From: Flavobacteriales bacterium
GTDB lineage: Bacteria > Bacteroidota > Bacteroidia > Flavobacteriales_F > PHOS-HE28
Assembly (NCBI GenBank): GCA_016705545.1
Contig: JADIYA010000001.1
Coordinates: 986,065-1,050,064 of the forward strand
Direction of reading: 5' to 3'
Length of the DNA stretch: 64,000 bases
In this document: piece after piece, positions 18,764-28,169 of the stretch
Position numbering within the stretch: position 1 is the first letter of the stretch
How the letters are laid out: each line of letters starts with the position of its first letter
Position numbers and translations under genes: made by a program
Notes under the pieces: generated by a model
Database searches by the model: none
What the model was told of the DNA's origin: nothing
Seen by the model: the letters and a program-made list of their open reading frames with translations, nothing else

Positions 18764-20758
18764 ATGAACCAACGTTACCTTTTTGCGCTAGCCGCCGTCC
18801 TTTCCATCGCGCGCGCACAAGCGCAAAGCACGTGCGCGAGTCCGCTGCCTGCATTGGCAGGCATGACTTACACGGTCGATACCATGATCGGCACGGATGT
18901 GCCCTTGCCGGTCTGCAGCTCTGGCGGAACCGGGGCCACCCGCAGCGAATGGTTCCTGTACACCGCCACGGATTATGTGACCGTGACCCTTAGCAGCGAC
19001 CTGACCCAGAACGGCAACACCGACACCCGCGTGCAGATCTACAGCGGCGAATGCGGCAGCCTTACGTGCGTAGGCGGCGATGATGACAGCGGCACGGGAT
19101 TGCTCACGGTGGCCATCTTCAACGCGTACGCCGGCCAGAGCTACCTGATCGCTTGGGATAACCGCTACTCCAGTTCGGGCTTCGACTTCACGGTGAGCGA
19201 GCAGCCTTGGGACCCCACCGCTATCAGCTTCACCAACCAGGCCGTCAGCACGAGCGGGAATGCCTATGCCGCCGTTGACATGAACAACGACGGCTACGAC
19301 GACATCGTGTCGGTGACAGCCACGAACATTCGTGTCCACTACCAGCAACCCGATGGCACCTTCAACATGGTGGACTACGTGACCACCTCAGCGGACTACA
19401 CCGCGAGCTGGAGCATGGCCGCCGGTGACATCGATGGCAATGGCTTCCTGGACCTGCTCTACGGTGGCGGCAGCGGGGTCACCTTCATGGTGGCCAATGC
19501 TGATGGCACCGGCTTCACGGAAGTGAGCGGCCCGCAGTACGTGTTCTCGCAGCGCAGCAACTTCGTGGATATCAACAACGATGGCAACCTTGACGCCTTC
19601 GTGTGCCACGATGTGCAGCCCAACGTGTACTACATCAACGATGGAACCGGGCAGCTCTCCTACATCCAAGGCGGTTTGGGCAACACGCCCGATGGAGGCA
19701 ACTACGGCAGCATCTGGATCGATTACAACAACGACCATAAGATCGACCTCTTCATCGCCAAGTGCCGTGGCAGCAACCAGTCTCCAGCGAGCGTCGATCA
19801 GATGCACCAGAACAACGGCGACGGCACCTACACCGATGTGGCCGCACCGCTCGGGCTTGCCGATTTCCACCTGAGCTGGAGCAGCGCGTGGGCCGATTTC
19901 GACCTCGATGGCGACATGGACGTGCTCATCGGCTCAAGCTCTATGGCTCAGGGCGGGCATAAGCTCATGCGCAATGATGGCGCAACATTCACCAACATGA
20001 CCGTCGGCTCCGGCTTCGACGTGTTCGGCGGCACCAGCATTGAATGGGTGGCGCACGACTTCAACAACGATGGCCGGGTCGATGTTTTGGGCGCCAGCAA
20101 CACCATCCACTTCAATAACGGCGATTGGACCTTCACGCCAATCGTGGTCACCGCCAGCAGCGGTCCGATAGCTGACCTGAACAACGACGGATTCCTTGAT
20201 GTGCTCAACGGCGGCACGATTCGCCTGAATACCGGCAATGGCAACAACTGGCTCCGCGTGAACCTGCATGGCACCTTGAGCAATGTGAACGGAATCGGGG
20301 CCCGGGTGGCGATCACCAGCACGTTGGGCACCCAGATCCGTGACATCAAGAGCGGTGATGGCTTCCGGTACATGAGTTTCCTCGGCGCGCATTTCGGACT
20401 TGGAGACGACGAATTGGTGGAACAGGTGACCGTTTACTGGCCCAGCGGCACCGTGGATGTGATCACCGATGTTGCTGTGAACGAGGTGCTCGACGTGACA
20501 GAGAGTCTCAGCACCGCAACTGCCGAGCTGCCTGCCACTGCCTACACCGTTAGCCCGAATCCAGCCTCGGACCGCATCACTATTGCTGGTGAGCTTTCGG
20601 GTGCCACGGCGATCTTGCTGGATGGTGCTGGCCGGGTAGTTCTGCGTGCGAACGCGGCTGACGGCGCTATTGATGTAAGCCGCTTGGCCACGGGCTCGTA
20701 TGTGTTGAACCTGGTCACGGCTGGCGGCACTTGGAAAGAGCGGATTACCAAGCTCTGA
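18764..20758 (+). CDS. Secreted FG-GAP/ASPIC-UnbV repeat protein with T9SS type A sorting domain
   Basis: A 664-residue exported protein. A signal peptide (MNQRYLFALAAVLSIARAQAQ) is followed by a beta-sandwich domain (to about 145). A beta-propeller of FG-GAP/VCBS repeats follows, each with a calcium-binding loop of the type DMNNDGYDDIV, DIDGNGFLDLL, DINNDGNLDAF or DFDLDGDMDVL. An ASPIC/UnbV domain comes next (GIGARVAIT, VYWPSGTVDVI), and the protein ends in a type A T9SS sorting domain (SPNPASDRITI to KERITKL). It is expected on the cell surface or in the medium. The ATG at 18764 was preferred over one 19 codons upstream because it begins the signal peptide. A strong terminator follows. Confidence 0.9.
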   Translation: MNQRYLFALAAVLSIARAQAQSTCASPLPALAGMTYTVDTMIGTDVPLPVCSSGGTGATRSEWFLYTATDYVTVTLSSDLTQNGNTDTRVQIYSGECGSLTCVGGDDDSGTGLLTVAIFNAYAGQSYLIAWDNRYSSSGFDFTVSEQPWDPTAISFTNQAVSTSGNAYAAVDMNNDGYDDIVSVTATNIRVHYQQPDGTFNMVDYVTTSADYTASWSMAAGDIDGNGFLDLLYGGGSGVTFMVANADGTGFTEVSGPQYVFSQRSNFVDINNDGNLDAFVCHDVQPNVYYINDGTGQLSYIQGGLGNTPDGGNYGSIWIDYNNDHKIDLFIAKCRGSNQSPASVDQMHQNNGDGTYTDVAAPLGLADFHLSWSSAWADFDLDGDMDVLIGSSSMAQGGHKLMRNDGATFTNMTVGSGFDVFGGTSIEWVAHDFNNDGRVDVLGASNTIHFNNGDWTFTPIVVTASSGPIADLNNDGFLDVLNGGTIRLNTGNGNNWLRVNLHGTLSNVNGIGARVAITSTLGTQIRDIKSGDGFRYMSFLGAHFGLGDDELVEQVTVYWPSGTVDVITDVAVNEVLDVTESLSTATAELPATAYTVSPNPASDRITIAGELSGATAILLDGAGRVVLRANAADGAIDVSRLATGSYVLNLVTAGGTWKERITKL

Positions 20759-20776
20759 CCACAAAGGGACGTACCC

Positions 20777-20816
20777 GGCTGCCCCGTTCCGATATCCGGT
20801 TCGGGGCAGCCTTTTT
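20777..20816 (+). terminator. Rho-independent terminator
   Basis: A perfect 10-bp stem, GGCTGCCCCG (20777-20786) and CGGGGCAGCC (20802-20811), is followed directly by TTTTT (20812-20816), 18 bases after the stop of the FG-GAP gene. It is the best canonical terminator in the window and ends the cytochrome/FG-GAP unit. Confidence 0.88.
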
Positions 20817-20848
20817 CAGGGGATTGCGTCTAATCGGCTGAGGCCCAC

Positions 20849-20856
20849 TATATTTA
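20849..20856 (+). promoter_or_regulatory. Probable -7 element of the adhesin-like gene
   Basis: TATATTTA fits TAnnTTTG except for the last base and lies 14 bases before the ATG at 20871. It follows the terminator of the previous unit. Confidence 0.45.
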
Positions 20857-20870
20857 CTCGTTCTCGGCCC

Positions 20871-22610
20871 ATGGCCATGCAGTCTTTAGTGCACGCATAT
20901 CATCGTTGCACGGCGCATTTTGCGGTGTTGCTGGCATTGATTCCGATGCTCAATGCAACGCAAATGCGTGCTGACCATTTCTCTGGTGCGAGCATCAGCT
21001 ATCAGTGTTTGGGCGGAAACCAATACCGCATCAGCCTCGACCTGTTCCTGGATTGCGCAGGTGTGGCCATCACACCGCATTCTTTGAATTTCAGCAACGA
21101 TTGCGGCGTCAGCTTCACTATCTCCGGACTCACGCCAGTATCGGTCACCGAGGTTTCGCAGCTCTGCCCTTCGCAAACAGCGAACAGCACGTGCAATGGC
21201 GGTACGCAGCCTAGCTTCCGGAAGTACCGGTTCCAGACTACCCTCTTCCTTTCGCCTTGCAACTCTTGGACAATCAACTGGTACACCTGCTGCCGGAACG
21301 ATACCGAGAACGTGATGTTCACGCCCGGCATGTATGTGTCCGCATCGTTGAACAATACAGGCGGCCTGTGCGACAATTCGCCCGTATTCATTGACGTGGG
21401 CATCCCGTATGTGTGCGTGAACCAGCCGGTGGCGTACAACCTCGGGGCTAGTGACCCCGATGGGAACCTGCTGAGCTACAGCCTTATTTCTGCTCGCTTC
21501 GGCATGCCTGCTCCCACCAATGTGACCTACGATCCAGGCTATTCGTCGTCAGCGCCAATTCCCGGCATCGTCCTGAACCCGGTCACTGGCCAGCTCAGCT
21601 TCTTCCCAACGATCACTGGCTATTTCGTCGTGGTTGTCCAAGTGAAATCATTCACCAGCGGTGGCCAGCTCATCGGTACAGTAATGCGCGATCTGATGTT
21701 CGCTGTGGTGGCCTGCGACGGCACCCCACCGACGACGATCGGACTATCAAGTGGCACCAACGGCGTGTCGTTCGGTCCAGGAACATTCGTTGCTTGTTCC
21801 GGAAATAGTTTCTGCGTTTCCATGCAATTCAGCGACCCGAATCCGGGCCAATCCATCACGGTGACCTCCAATGCAGCCGCGGTACTGCCGGGAGCCACAT
21901 TCACCACCACCGGCACGAATCCAGTAACAGCTACGGTGTGCTGGACCGCCACGGCCGGGGCTTTCCCGATAGGCATCGCTTTCCAAGCCACCGACAACGC
22001 ATGTCCCGTGGCCAACACATCCTCATTCGCTATTACCGCACTTGACTGCGCCTATTTGCCGGTGGAAATGCTTGATTTCACAGCCACGCCTGAACAGGAA
22101 GGGGTTGCTTTGCGGTGGCGCACCGGATCGGAACAGGGCACGCGCTCGTTCGTGGTTGAGCGAGGCCCGGAGCCAAGCCGTTTGGATCAGATCGGAAGCG
22201 TGCAAGCCGACGGGAACTCAGTCTCAGAGCGCGCTTATGCCTTCATGGATCGCGAGCCCCTCAACGGACTCGCATATTACCGTTTGCGCATATCCGATTG
22301 GGATGGCAGCGAAGAGCTTGGACCAATGGTCCCGGTTTGGGCACGCGGAACCGGCAATGCCTATGCAGTGGCCATGGCCGACGGCTGGTCGGTTTCGGGC
22401 GCTGTGCCGGGCGCGCAATGGCGCTTGCTGAGCATGAATGGCGCGTTGCGGTCCGAGGGCAGGGCCGATGACAACGGGACCTTCATGATCAGCATGCACG
22501 CATTCGCACCGGCATTGCTGGTCGTCGAGTCGGACGCTGGACGCGTGCGGCTGAAGCTGCCGGCGCTGGCTGGACTGGAGCCCGGGGCGCGGATCACGGC
22601 GCTTCCCTGA
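20871..22610 (+). CDS. Large exported adhesin-like protein
   Basis: A 579-residue exported protein. The N-terminus has a hydrophobic signal segment (FAVLLALIPMLNA) and then ADHFSGASISYQCLGGNQY, a start shared by many large Bacteroidota surface proteins. The central part is Cys-containing and Ig/cadherin-like (LGASDPDGNLLSYSLI). The region from about residue 395, beginning YLPVEMLDFTATPE, is the fibronectin-like module that usually sits before a T9SS sorting domain (ALRWRTGSEQGTRSFVVER). The last 80 residues resemble a degenerate type A sorting domain but lack the usual PNP motif, so the export route is less certain. Two ATGs (20871, 20877) are possible. The gene ends five bases before the convergent M28 peptidase gene. 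Confidence 0.82.
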   Translation: MAMQSLVHAYHRCTAHFAVLLALIPMLNATQMRADHFSGASISYQCLGGNQYRISLDLFLDCAGVAITPHSLNFSNDCGVSFTISGLTPVSVTEVSQLCPSQTANSTCNGGTQPSFRKYRFQTTLFLSPCNSWTINWYTCCRNDTENVMFTPGMYVSASLNNTGGLCDNSPVFIDVGIPYVCVNQPVAYNLGASDPDGNLLSYSLISARFGMPAPTNVTYDPGYSSSAPIPGIVLNPVTGQLSFFPTITGYFVVVVQVKSFTSGGQLIGTVMRDLMFAVVACDGTPPTTIGLSSGTNGVSFGPGTFVACSGNSFCVSMQFSDPNPGQSITVTSNAAAVLPGATFTTTGTNPVTATVCWTATAGAFPIGIAFQATDNACPVANTSSFAITALDCAYLPVEMLDFTATPEQEGVALRWRTGSEQGTRSFVVERGPEPSRLDQIGSVQADGNSVSERAYAFMDREPLNGLAYYRLRISDWDGSEELGPMVPVWARGTGNAYAVAMADGWSVSGAVPGAQWRLLSMNGALRSEGRADDNGTFMISMHAFAPALLVVESDAGRVRLKLPALAGLEPGARITALP

Positions 22611-22615
22611 GCTGG

Positions 22616-23638
22616 TCAGCGCTCCTTCCACACGACCTCGAGCACGGTACGGCCCACAGCATCCAGCGTGGCCGGGTCGATCACGTCCATGTCATCGTCG
22701 TGCGTGTGCCAGCTTGGGTGGAAGGCATTGGTGCTTTCGTGGAACTCGATGATATCGATGGTGGGGATGCGAAGGCGCTCATTGATGGGCAGATGATCAT
22801 CGGTGCCCACGAAGAACTTGGTCTCTTGCACGAACCGGTCGCTGTGGCCGATGGCGTCGGCCGTGCGCCACACCTTGGCCACGATGGCGGGCGCGTACTT
22901 CATGCTGAGGGCCTCTCGGTAGAAGCGCGCGTCCTTGGCCCCGCACATGTCTAGCAGGATGCCGAAGCGCGCCGAATAGCCCGCCACATGCGGGTTCTTG
23001 GCGAAGTGCTGCGAGCCCAGCGCCCAGGTGTCGATGCTCTTCTCATCGATTCCCATGGCACCGCTTGGCTGGCCGTAATCCTCCACGTCCGTGAAGAGCA
23101 TATCGATGCCGGGGCCGTGCTCCTTGGCGCTGAGATGGCGCGCAAGCTCGAGCAGGATCCCCACGCCACTGCCACCATCATTGGCGCCGAGTATGGGCTC
23201 GTGCGGGCGCTCCTCGTCCTTATCGGCGAAGGGCCGCGTGTCATAGTGCGCGAGCAGCAGGATGCGTTCCTTCGCCAGCGGGTTGAAGGAGGCGATGATG
23301 TTGCGCAACGGGAGCTCCTTGCCATTGAAGGCCTTCACGGTGCCTTTCTGTTCGGTCACCTCGGAACCATAGCCTTTGAGCTTGGCCACCATCCAATCGG
23401 CGCAGGCCGCATGCTGTGGCGATCCTGGCACGCGCGGGCCGAAGCTCACCTGTTTGGCAACGAATGCATATGCGCTATCGGGATCGAAGAGGGGCGTGGG
23501 CGGAAGCGCGGGCAGCGTGGCATCGCTGCCCTGCGACCGCATTGGCTGGTCGGTGCCGCAGCGAATCATCGGGAGCGCAAGCATCGCCGCCAAGCCAACA
23601 AGAAGTGCAGCGGCTCCGAGCTTTCCTTTCTTTCTCAT
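22616..23638 (-). CDS. M28-family zinc peptidase (glutaminyl cyclase-like)
   Basis: A 340-residue exported or membrane-anchored hydrolase. An N-terminal hydrophobic segment (AALLVGLAAMLALPMIRC) may be a signal anchor or lipoprotein signal. The catalytic domain shows the M28 metal motifs in order: LLLAHYDTRP (His and Asp), GANDGGSGVG (bridging Asp), TDVEDYG (Glu-like position) and, near the end, the final metal His in SWHTHDDDMD. FGPRVPGSPQH near residue 70 is typical of the subgroup close to glutaminyl-peptide cyclotransferases, so it could be an aminopeptidase or a glutaminyl cyclase. The ATG overlaps the cysS stop by four bases (ATGA), indicating translational coupling. Confidence 0.88.
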   Translation of the reverse strand: MRKKGKLGAAALLVGLAAMLALPMIRCGTDQPMRSQGSDATLPALPPTPLFDPDSAYAFVAKQVSFGPRVPGSPQHAACADWMVAKLKGYGSEVTEQKGTVKAFNGKELPLRNIIASFNPLAKERILLLAHYDTRPFADKDEERPHEPILGANDGGSGVGILLELARHLSAKEHGPGIDMLFTDVEDYGQPSGAMGIDEKSIDTWALGSQHFAKNPHVAGYSARFGILLDMCGAKDARFYREALSMKYAPAIVAKVWRTADAIGHSDRFVQETKFFVGTDDHLPINERLRIPTIDIIEFHESTNAFHPSWHTHDDDMDVIDPATLDAVGRTVLEVVWKER

Positions 23639-25110
23639 CTGCGTTCCCAGGTTGTGCCATCCTTGTTGTCCTTGAGCACCACGCCGATAGCCGCCAAACG
23701 GTCGCGGATGGCATCACCAGTGGCGAAGTCCTTCCGGCCTTTTGCTTCGGCGCGCAAACGGATGAATTCGCTCACGAGCGCATCGAGTGCGCTGTCGTCT
23801 GATGCGCCAGCGGGTGCTTCTTCCCGCAAGCCGAGCACCTCGCGCACCATGCTGCGCAGCAGCGCGCTCAGCCTTTCAATCGACATTGCTGTGAGCTTCA
23901 GCTTGCCGTCGTTCACCGAATTGATCACGCGCGCGGCCTCGAATAGCTCGGCGATCATCACCGGCGTGTTCAGGTCATCGTTCATGGCCGCATAGCAGCG
24001 CTGCTCGATTGCGGCGATGTCCGCCTCATCAGCATCAGAAGGCTTCAGCTTCGGCAGCAGCGCCATCGCCTTCGTCAATCTTTCCAGGCCTTTCTCGGAG
24101 GCCTGCATGGCCGCGTTGCTGAAGTCGAGCGTGCTGGCGTAATGGCATTGCAGCATGAAGAAGCGCACCGTCATGGCGCTGTAGCCCTTCTCCAACAGCT
24201 TGTGGTTGCCGGTGAGCAATTCCTCCGGTGTGAAGCCGTTGCCCTCGCTCTTGGCCATCTTCCGGCCATTCACGGTGAGCATGTTGCCGTGCATCCAATA
24301 GCGCACCGGTGCATGGCCATCTGCCGCCACGCTCTGCGCAATCTCGCATTCATGGTGCGGGAACTTCAGGTCCATGCCGCCGCCATGGATGTCGAAGGTC
24401 AGTCCAAGGTATTTGGTGCTCATGGCCGAGCACTCCAGATGCCAGCCGGGAAAGCCCTCGCCCCAAGGGCTCGGCCACTTCATCAGGTGCTGCGGCTCGG
24501 CCTTCTTCCAGATGGCGAAGTCGAGCGGGCTGCGCTTCTCGTCCATGCCCTCGGTGTCGCGCGTGTTGGCCAGCAGCTCGTCGATCTTCCGTCCGCTGAG
24601 CTCGCCGTACGCATGTTTTTCCGCGAAGCGCGGCACATTGAAGTACACGCTCCCGCCGGCCTCATAACCGTATCCACTGGCGATGATGCGCTTCACCATC
24701 TCGATCTGCTCGATCAAATGGCCGGTGGCGGTGGGCTCGATGCTCGGCGGCAGGATGTTGAACAGCCGCATCACGTCGTGGAAGCCGTTGGTGTACTTCT
24801 GCACGATCTCCATCGGCTCCAACTGCTCCAGGCGCGCGCGCTTGGCGATCTTGTCCTCGCCGTGGTCCACATCATCGACCAGGTGGCCTACATCGGTGAT
24901 GTTGCGCACGTAGCGCACCTTGAAGCCGATGTGCGTTAGCCAGCGGTAGAGCACGTCGAAGGTGAGGAAACTGCGCACGTTGCCCAGGTGCACATCGCTG
25001 TAAACCGTCGGTCCGCACACATACAGGCCTACATGCGGAGGCCGCAGCGGGATGAATTCCTCCTTGCGGCGGGTGAGCGTATTGGTGATGAAGAGCGGGC
25101 CGGTGGTCAT
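23635..25110 (-). CDS. cysS: Cysteinyl-tRNA synthetase
   Basis: Charges tRNA-Cys with cysteine. The 491-residue class I synthetase has the zinc-site cysteine in YVCGPTVYSD, the HIGH-type motif (HLGNVR), GWHLECSAMS and HHECEIAQS (remaining zinc ligands), and a KMSKS variant, RKMAKSEGN. The DALR-type anticodon-binding region follows, and the C-terminus has FATGDAIRDRLAAIGV, typical for the family. A -7 element (TACCTTCG) lies 15 bases upstream of the ATG at 25110. The stop overlaps the M28 peptidase gene. Confidence 0.97.
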   Translation of the reverse strand: MTTGPLFITNTLTRRKEEFIPLRPPHVGLYVCGPTVYSDVHLGNVRSFLTFDVLYRWLTHIGFKVRYVRNITDVGHLVDDVDHGEDKIAKRARLEQLEPMEIVQKYTNGFHDVMRLFNILPPSIEPTATGHLIEQIEMVKRIIASGYGYEAGGSVYFNVPRFAEKHAYGELSGRKIDELLANTRDTEGMDEKRSPLDFAIWKKAEPQHLMKWPSPWGEGFPGWHLECSAMSTKYLGLTFDIHGGGMDLKFPHHECEIAQSVAADGHAPVRYWMHGNMLTVNGRKMAKSEGNGFTPEELLTGNHKLLEKGYSAMTVRFFMLQCHYASTLDFSNAAMQASEKGLERLTKAMALLPKLKPSDADEADIAAIEQRCYAAMNDDLNTPVMIAELFEAARVINSVNDGKLKLTAMSIERLSALLRSMVREVLGLREEAPAGASDDSALDALVSEFIRLRAEAKGRKDFATGDAIRDRLAAIGVVLKDNKDGTTWERR

Positions 25111-25125
25111 GGCGTATCAGGCGGC

Positions 25126-25133
25126 CGAAGGTA
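25126..25133 (-). promoter_or_regulatory. -7 element of cysS
   Basis: TACCTTCG on the minus strand matches TAnnTTYG and lies 15 bases upstream of the cysS ATG, in the 60-base gap after the PBP1A gene. Confidence 0.5.
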
Positions 25134-25170
25134 GAAGGGAGGGTGTGGCTGCTGAATGCGAGAGCAGTGT

Positions 25171-27606
25171 TCAATCCCAGATCGGCTTCCCGCTTGTGCC
25201 GCCCTTCGCTTTGCGGCAATCGATCTCCACGCCCAGTTCGCCTTCGGGCCGCTCGAAATCACCGGTGCTGATCTCAATGGTGGGGTCGGCGTACACCTTG
25301 TTCATGAAGTAACCGTAGATGGGCAAAGCCATGTTCGCACCCTGGCCCTTGTCGGTGGTGCTGAATCGCACGCTGCGGTCCTCGGCGCCGGTCCACACGC
25401 CGGTGACCAGGTCAGGGGTGATGCCGATGAACCAGCCATCGCTGTTGTTCTGCGTGGTGCCGGTCTTTCCCGCCGTAGGGAATTTGATGTTGGCGTACTT
25501 CTGCCGTGTGCCCCAGCTGGTGCGCAGGCGCATGGCGGTGCCCACCACTTTGCCCGTGCTGGGGTTGTAGGCGCCATCAACTACGCCCTTGAGCATCTTG
25601 AGCATGATGTAGGCCGTGCGTTCATCGAGGGCCTCGTAGGTCTTGGGCACCACGTCGAGGATGGTGTTGCCGTTCTTGTCCTCGATGCGGGTGAAGAGGA
25701 TGGGTTCGATGTACACGCCCTTGTTGGCGAAGGAGCTGAATGCGCCGGTGATCTCCGATAGCTTCAGGTCCGCCACGCCGAGGCAAAGCGATGGCACGGG
25801 ATCCAGCGGGCTCTTCACGCCCATGTGCCGCGCGAGCACGGTGACGCTCTCGGGGCCGTACTGTTTCATGAGCCAGGCGGTGACCGTGTTCATGGAGTTG
25901 GCCAGCGCAAACTCCACGGTGACCATGCCGCCGTAAACCGCATCACTGTTCTCGGGGCACCAGTCCGGCTGCCCCTCTGGCATGTCGAAGCATACGCGTT
26001 GGTTGGGCAGTTCTCGGCAGGGCTCCATTCCCTCGCGGATGGCAGTTGCGTAAACGAATGGCTTGAAAGTGCTGCCCACCTGGCGGCGCGCCTTGTCCAC
26101 GTGGTCGAATTGGAAGTGCTTGAAATCAGCCCCCCCCACCCACGCTTTCACGAAGCCCGTGCGCGGGTCCATGCTCAGCAGGCCGCTGCGCAGGTAGCTC
26201 TTGTAGTAACGGATCGAATCCATCGGGCTCATGAGCGTGTCGATCTCGCCTTTCCAGCCGAACACGCGCATCTTCACTGGTGTGTCGAAGACCTTGGGGA
26301 TGTCCTCTTCCTTCACGATGGGCCACCAGGCATCGCAGCCGCGGTTGCTGCCCTCGCCTTTCTCGGAACTACAATGGAAGTGCAGCGCGCCCTCGTGCAT
26401 CTCCTTGACGATGAAGCGCGCCGGTCGCTCGCAGCTGCCGCACTGCTTTCCGGTGATCACCTTGTAGCGTGCGCTGCGCTTCATGGCGGTGTTCAGGATG
26501 GTCTTGATCTCGTCGGCGCTCACGCGCGAGTCGAAGGGTTTGTTCTTCTTGCGCGCGATGTCCTTGAAGAAATCGGCCTGCAGCTCGGTGCCCAAATGCT
26601 CGCGCACGCCCCATTCGGCGTAGGCCTGCATTCGGCGGTCGATGGTGGTGTACACCTTGAGTCCGTCGGTGTACAGGTCGTAAGCCTTGCCGTCGGGGCG
26701 CGGGTAGCGCAGCTTGCCACTGTCGTCCTTGCTGTCGAGCAGCGCCTGCAGCCGCTCGCGCAGCGTTTCGCGGAAGTAGGGCGCGGGCCCTTCGGTGTGG
26801 CTCACGCTCTGGAAGTCGAGATTTAGAGGCAGGGCCTTGAGCGAGTCGTATTCGGCCCGGGTGAGGTAGCCGTTGCGGCGCATCTGGTCGAACACCACCA
26901 TGCGCCGGTGCAGTACGGTATCCACGCGGTAGTCCTTGCGAGGATTGAAGAGTGCGGGGTTCTTGCACATGCCCACGAGCATGGCGGCCTGTTCGATTCG
27001 AAGCGAATCGGGTGTGGTGTTGAAATAGACCCGCGCCGCGCTGTGTATGCCCACCGCCTGGTTCACCCAATCGAAGCGGTTGAGGTACATGGCGATGATC
27101 TCGTCTTTCGTGTACATGCGCTCGAGCCGGGCGCTGATGATCCACTCCTGGAACTTTTGGAACACGCGCTTCACCACGTTGCCGCTGCGGTCGTGGAAGA
27201 GCATCTTGGCCAGCTGCTGCGTGAGTGTGCTGGCGCCGCCGCGCTTGCCCAGGAATACCGCCGCGCGCAGGGTGCCGCGCAGGTCCACGCCGCCGTGCTC
27301 GCGGAAGCGCTCGTCCTCAGTGGCGATCAGTGCATTCACCACGTTGGGGCTGATGCGGTCATAGTCCACCGGGATCCGGTTCTCCTTGTAATACTGGCCC
27401 ATCTGCGTTCCGTCGCTGAAGAGCACGGCGGTGGCCAGGTTGCTGCGCGGGTTCTCCAGGTCCTCTACGCTGGGCAGATCGCTCAGCGCGGCGGCGCCGA
27501 GCATGGCGTAGATGCCCAGCACGGGCGAGAGCACCAGGCCCCACCAGAAAAGCCTGCGGTGCTTTGTGCTCTTGCCTGATTTCGCTGCGGAGGAGGACTT
27601 GGCCAT
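25171..27606 (-). CDS. Class A penicillin-binding protein (PBP1A type)
   Basis: A bifunctional peptidoglycan glycosyltransferase/transpeptidase of 811 residues. A basic cytoplasmic tail and one membrane segment (LFWWGLVLSPVLGIYAMLG, about 18-38) come first. The GT51 transglycosylase domain shows ATEDERFREHGG (catalytic Glu), GASTLTQQLAKM and YLNRFDWVNQAVG. The transpeptidase domain carries all three penicillin-binding motifs: SxxK in GSTFKPF, SxN in ANSMNT and KTG in GKTGTTQNN. A Cys-containing insertion between the two domains (CGSCERP, then CHF and GCDAWW) could bind zinc. The -7 element (TAATTTCG) is nine bases upstream. It lies downstream of gldH. Confidence 0.95.
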   Translation of the reverse strand: MAKSSSAAKSGKSTKHRRLFWWGLVLSPVLGIYAMLGAAALSDLPSVEDLENPRSNLATAVLFSDGTQMGQYYKENRIPVDYDRISPNVVNALIATEDERFREHGGVDLRGTLRAAVFLGKRGGASTLTQQLAKMLFHDRSGNVVKRVFQKFQEWIISARLERMYTKDEIIAMYLNRFDWVNQAVGIHSAARVYFNTTPDSLRIEQAAMLVGMCKNPALFNPRKDYRVDTVLHRRMVVFDQMRRNGYLTRAEYDSLKALPLNLDFQSVSHTEGPAPYFRETLRERLQALLDSKDDSGKLRYPRPDGKAYDLYTDGLKVYTTIDRRMQAYAEWGVREHLGTELQADFFKDIARKKNKPFDSRVSADEIKTILNTAMKRSARYKVITGKQCGSCERPARFIVKEMHEGALHFHCSSEKGEGSNRGCDAWWPIVKEEDIPKVFDTPVKMRVFGWKGEIDTLMSPMDSIRYYKSYLRSGLLSMDPRTGFVKAWVGGADFKHFQFDHVDKARRQVGSTFKPFVYATAIREGMEPCRELPNQRVCFDMPEGQPDWCPENSDAVYGGMVTVEFALANSMNTVTAWLMKQYGPESVTVLARHMGVKSPLDPVPSLCLGVADLKLSEITGAFSSFANKGVYIEPILFTRIEDKNGNTILDVVPKTYEALDERTAYIMLKMLKGVVDGAYNPSTGKVVGTAMRLRTSWGTRQKYANIKFPTAGKTGTTQNNSDGWFIGITPDLVTGVWTGAEDRSVRFSTTDKGQGANMALPIYGYFMNKVYADPTIEISTGDFERPEGELGVEIDCRKAKGGTSGKPIWD

Positions 27607-27615
27607 GGGAGCGGG

Positions 27616-27623
27616 CGAAATTA
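27616..27623 (-). promoter_or_regulatory. -7 element of the PBP1A gene
   Basis: TAATTTCG on the minus strand matches TAnnTTYG and ends nine bases before the ATG at 27606, within the 83-base gap below gldH. Confidence 0.5.
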
Positions 27624-27689
27624 TCCGGCTTAACCGCGGTGCATATCGGCCTTAACGCGTGTTACCACCGTTGCCGTGTGCGCAGGCCC

Positions 27690-28169
27690 TTATGGTTCTC
27701 CGCGCTCGATGCTCACGCCCACGTCGATGATGCCCGGCAGCGGCTCATCGCGCATGGCCTGCTCGATGGTGATGGTGTAACGGCCTGGCTTGGGGAAACG
27801 ATTGCCCATGCGGTAGAGCACCTTGGCATCGCGCGTCCGGCTGGCGAAGATGAAGCCGGCGCCTTTGCCGAGCCAGCGGCCCATGGGGTCGGCCAGCAGG
27901 CATTCCACGGTGTCGCGCTTGCTGCGCCCGCCGGGACCTTCGAGGTCAAGGAAGAGATAGAGGTTGCTGTAGGCGTAGTCGCCGGTGTGGCGCACATCGA
28001 TGAAGACGTTATGGCCGCTGAGCGTGTCGGTGATGTCGAAAGCGAAGGAGGGCTTCAATGCACTGCTCCAAGCACCGTCGGGGATAGGGGTGTCTGCTTG
28101 GAAGACGACATTGTCCGCGCAGCCGCTGAGCAGCAGGGCGCATGTGGTGATCCACGCGAAGGATTTCAC
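27690..28169 (-). CDS. gldH: Gliding motility lipoprotein GldH
   Basis: GldH is required for gliding in Flavobacterium and is associated with the type IX secretion apparatus. The 159-residue protein has a lipoprotein signal (WITTCALLLSGC) and the family core: VVFQADTPIPDGAW, FDITDTLSGHNVFIDVRHTGDY, YSNLYLFLDLEGP and ITIEQAMRDEPLPGIIDVGV. The length is as expected (about 150-165). Its ATG overlaps the ricT stop by four bases. The order ricT, gldH, class A PBP is conserved in flavobacteria and supports the call. Confidence 0.92.
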   Translation of the reverse strand: MKSFAWITTCALLLSGCADNVVFQADTPIPDGAWSSALKPSFAFDITDTLSGHNVFIDVRHTGDYAYSNLYLFLDLEGPGGRSKRDTVECLLADPMGRWLGKGAGFIFASRTRDAKVLYRMGNRFPKPGRYTITIEQAMRDEPLPGIIDVGVSIERGEP

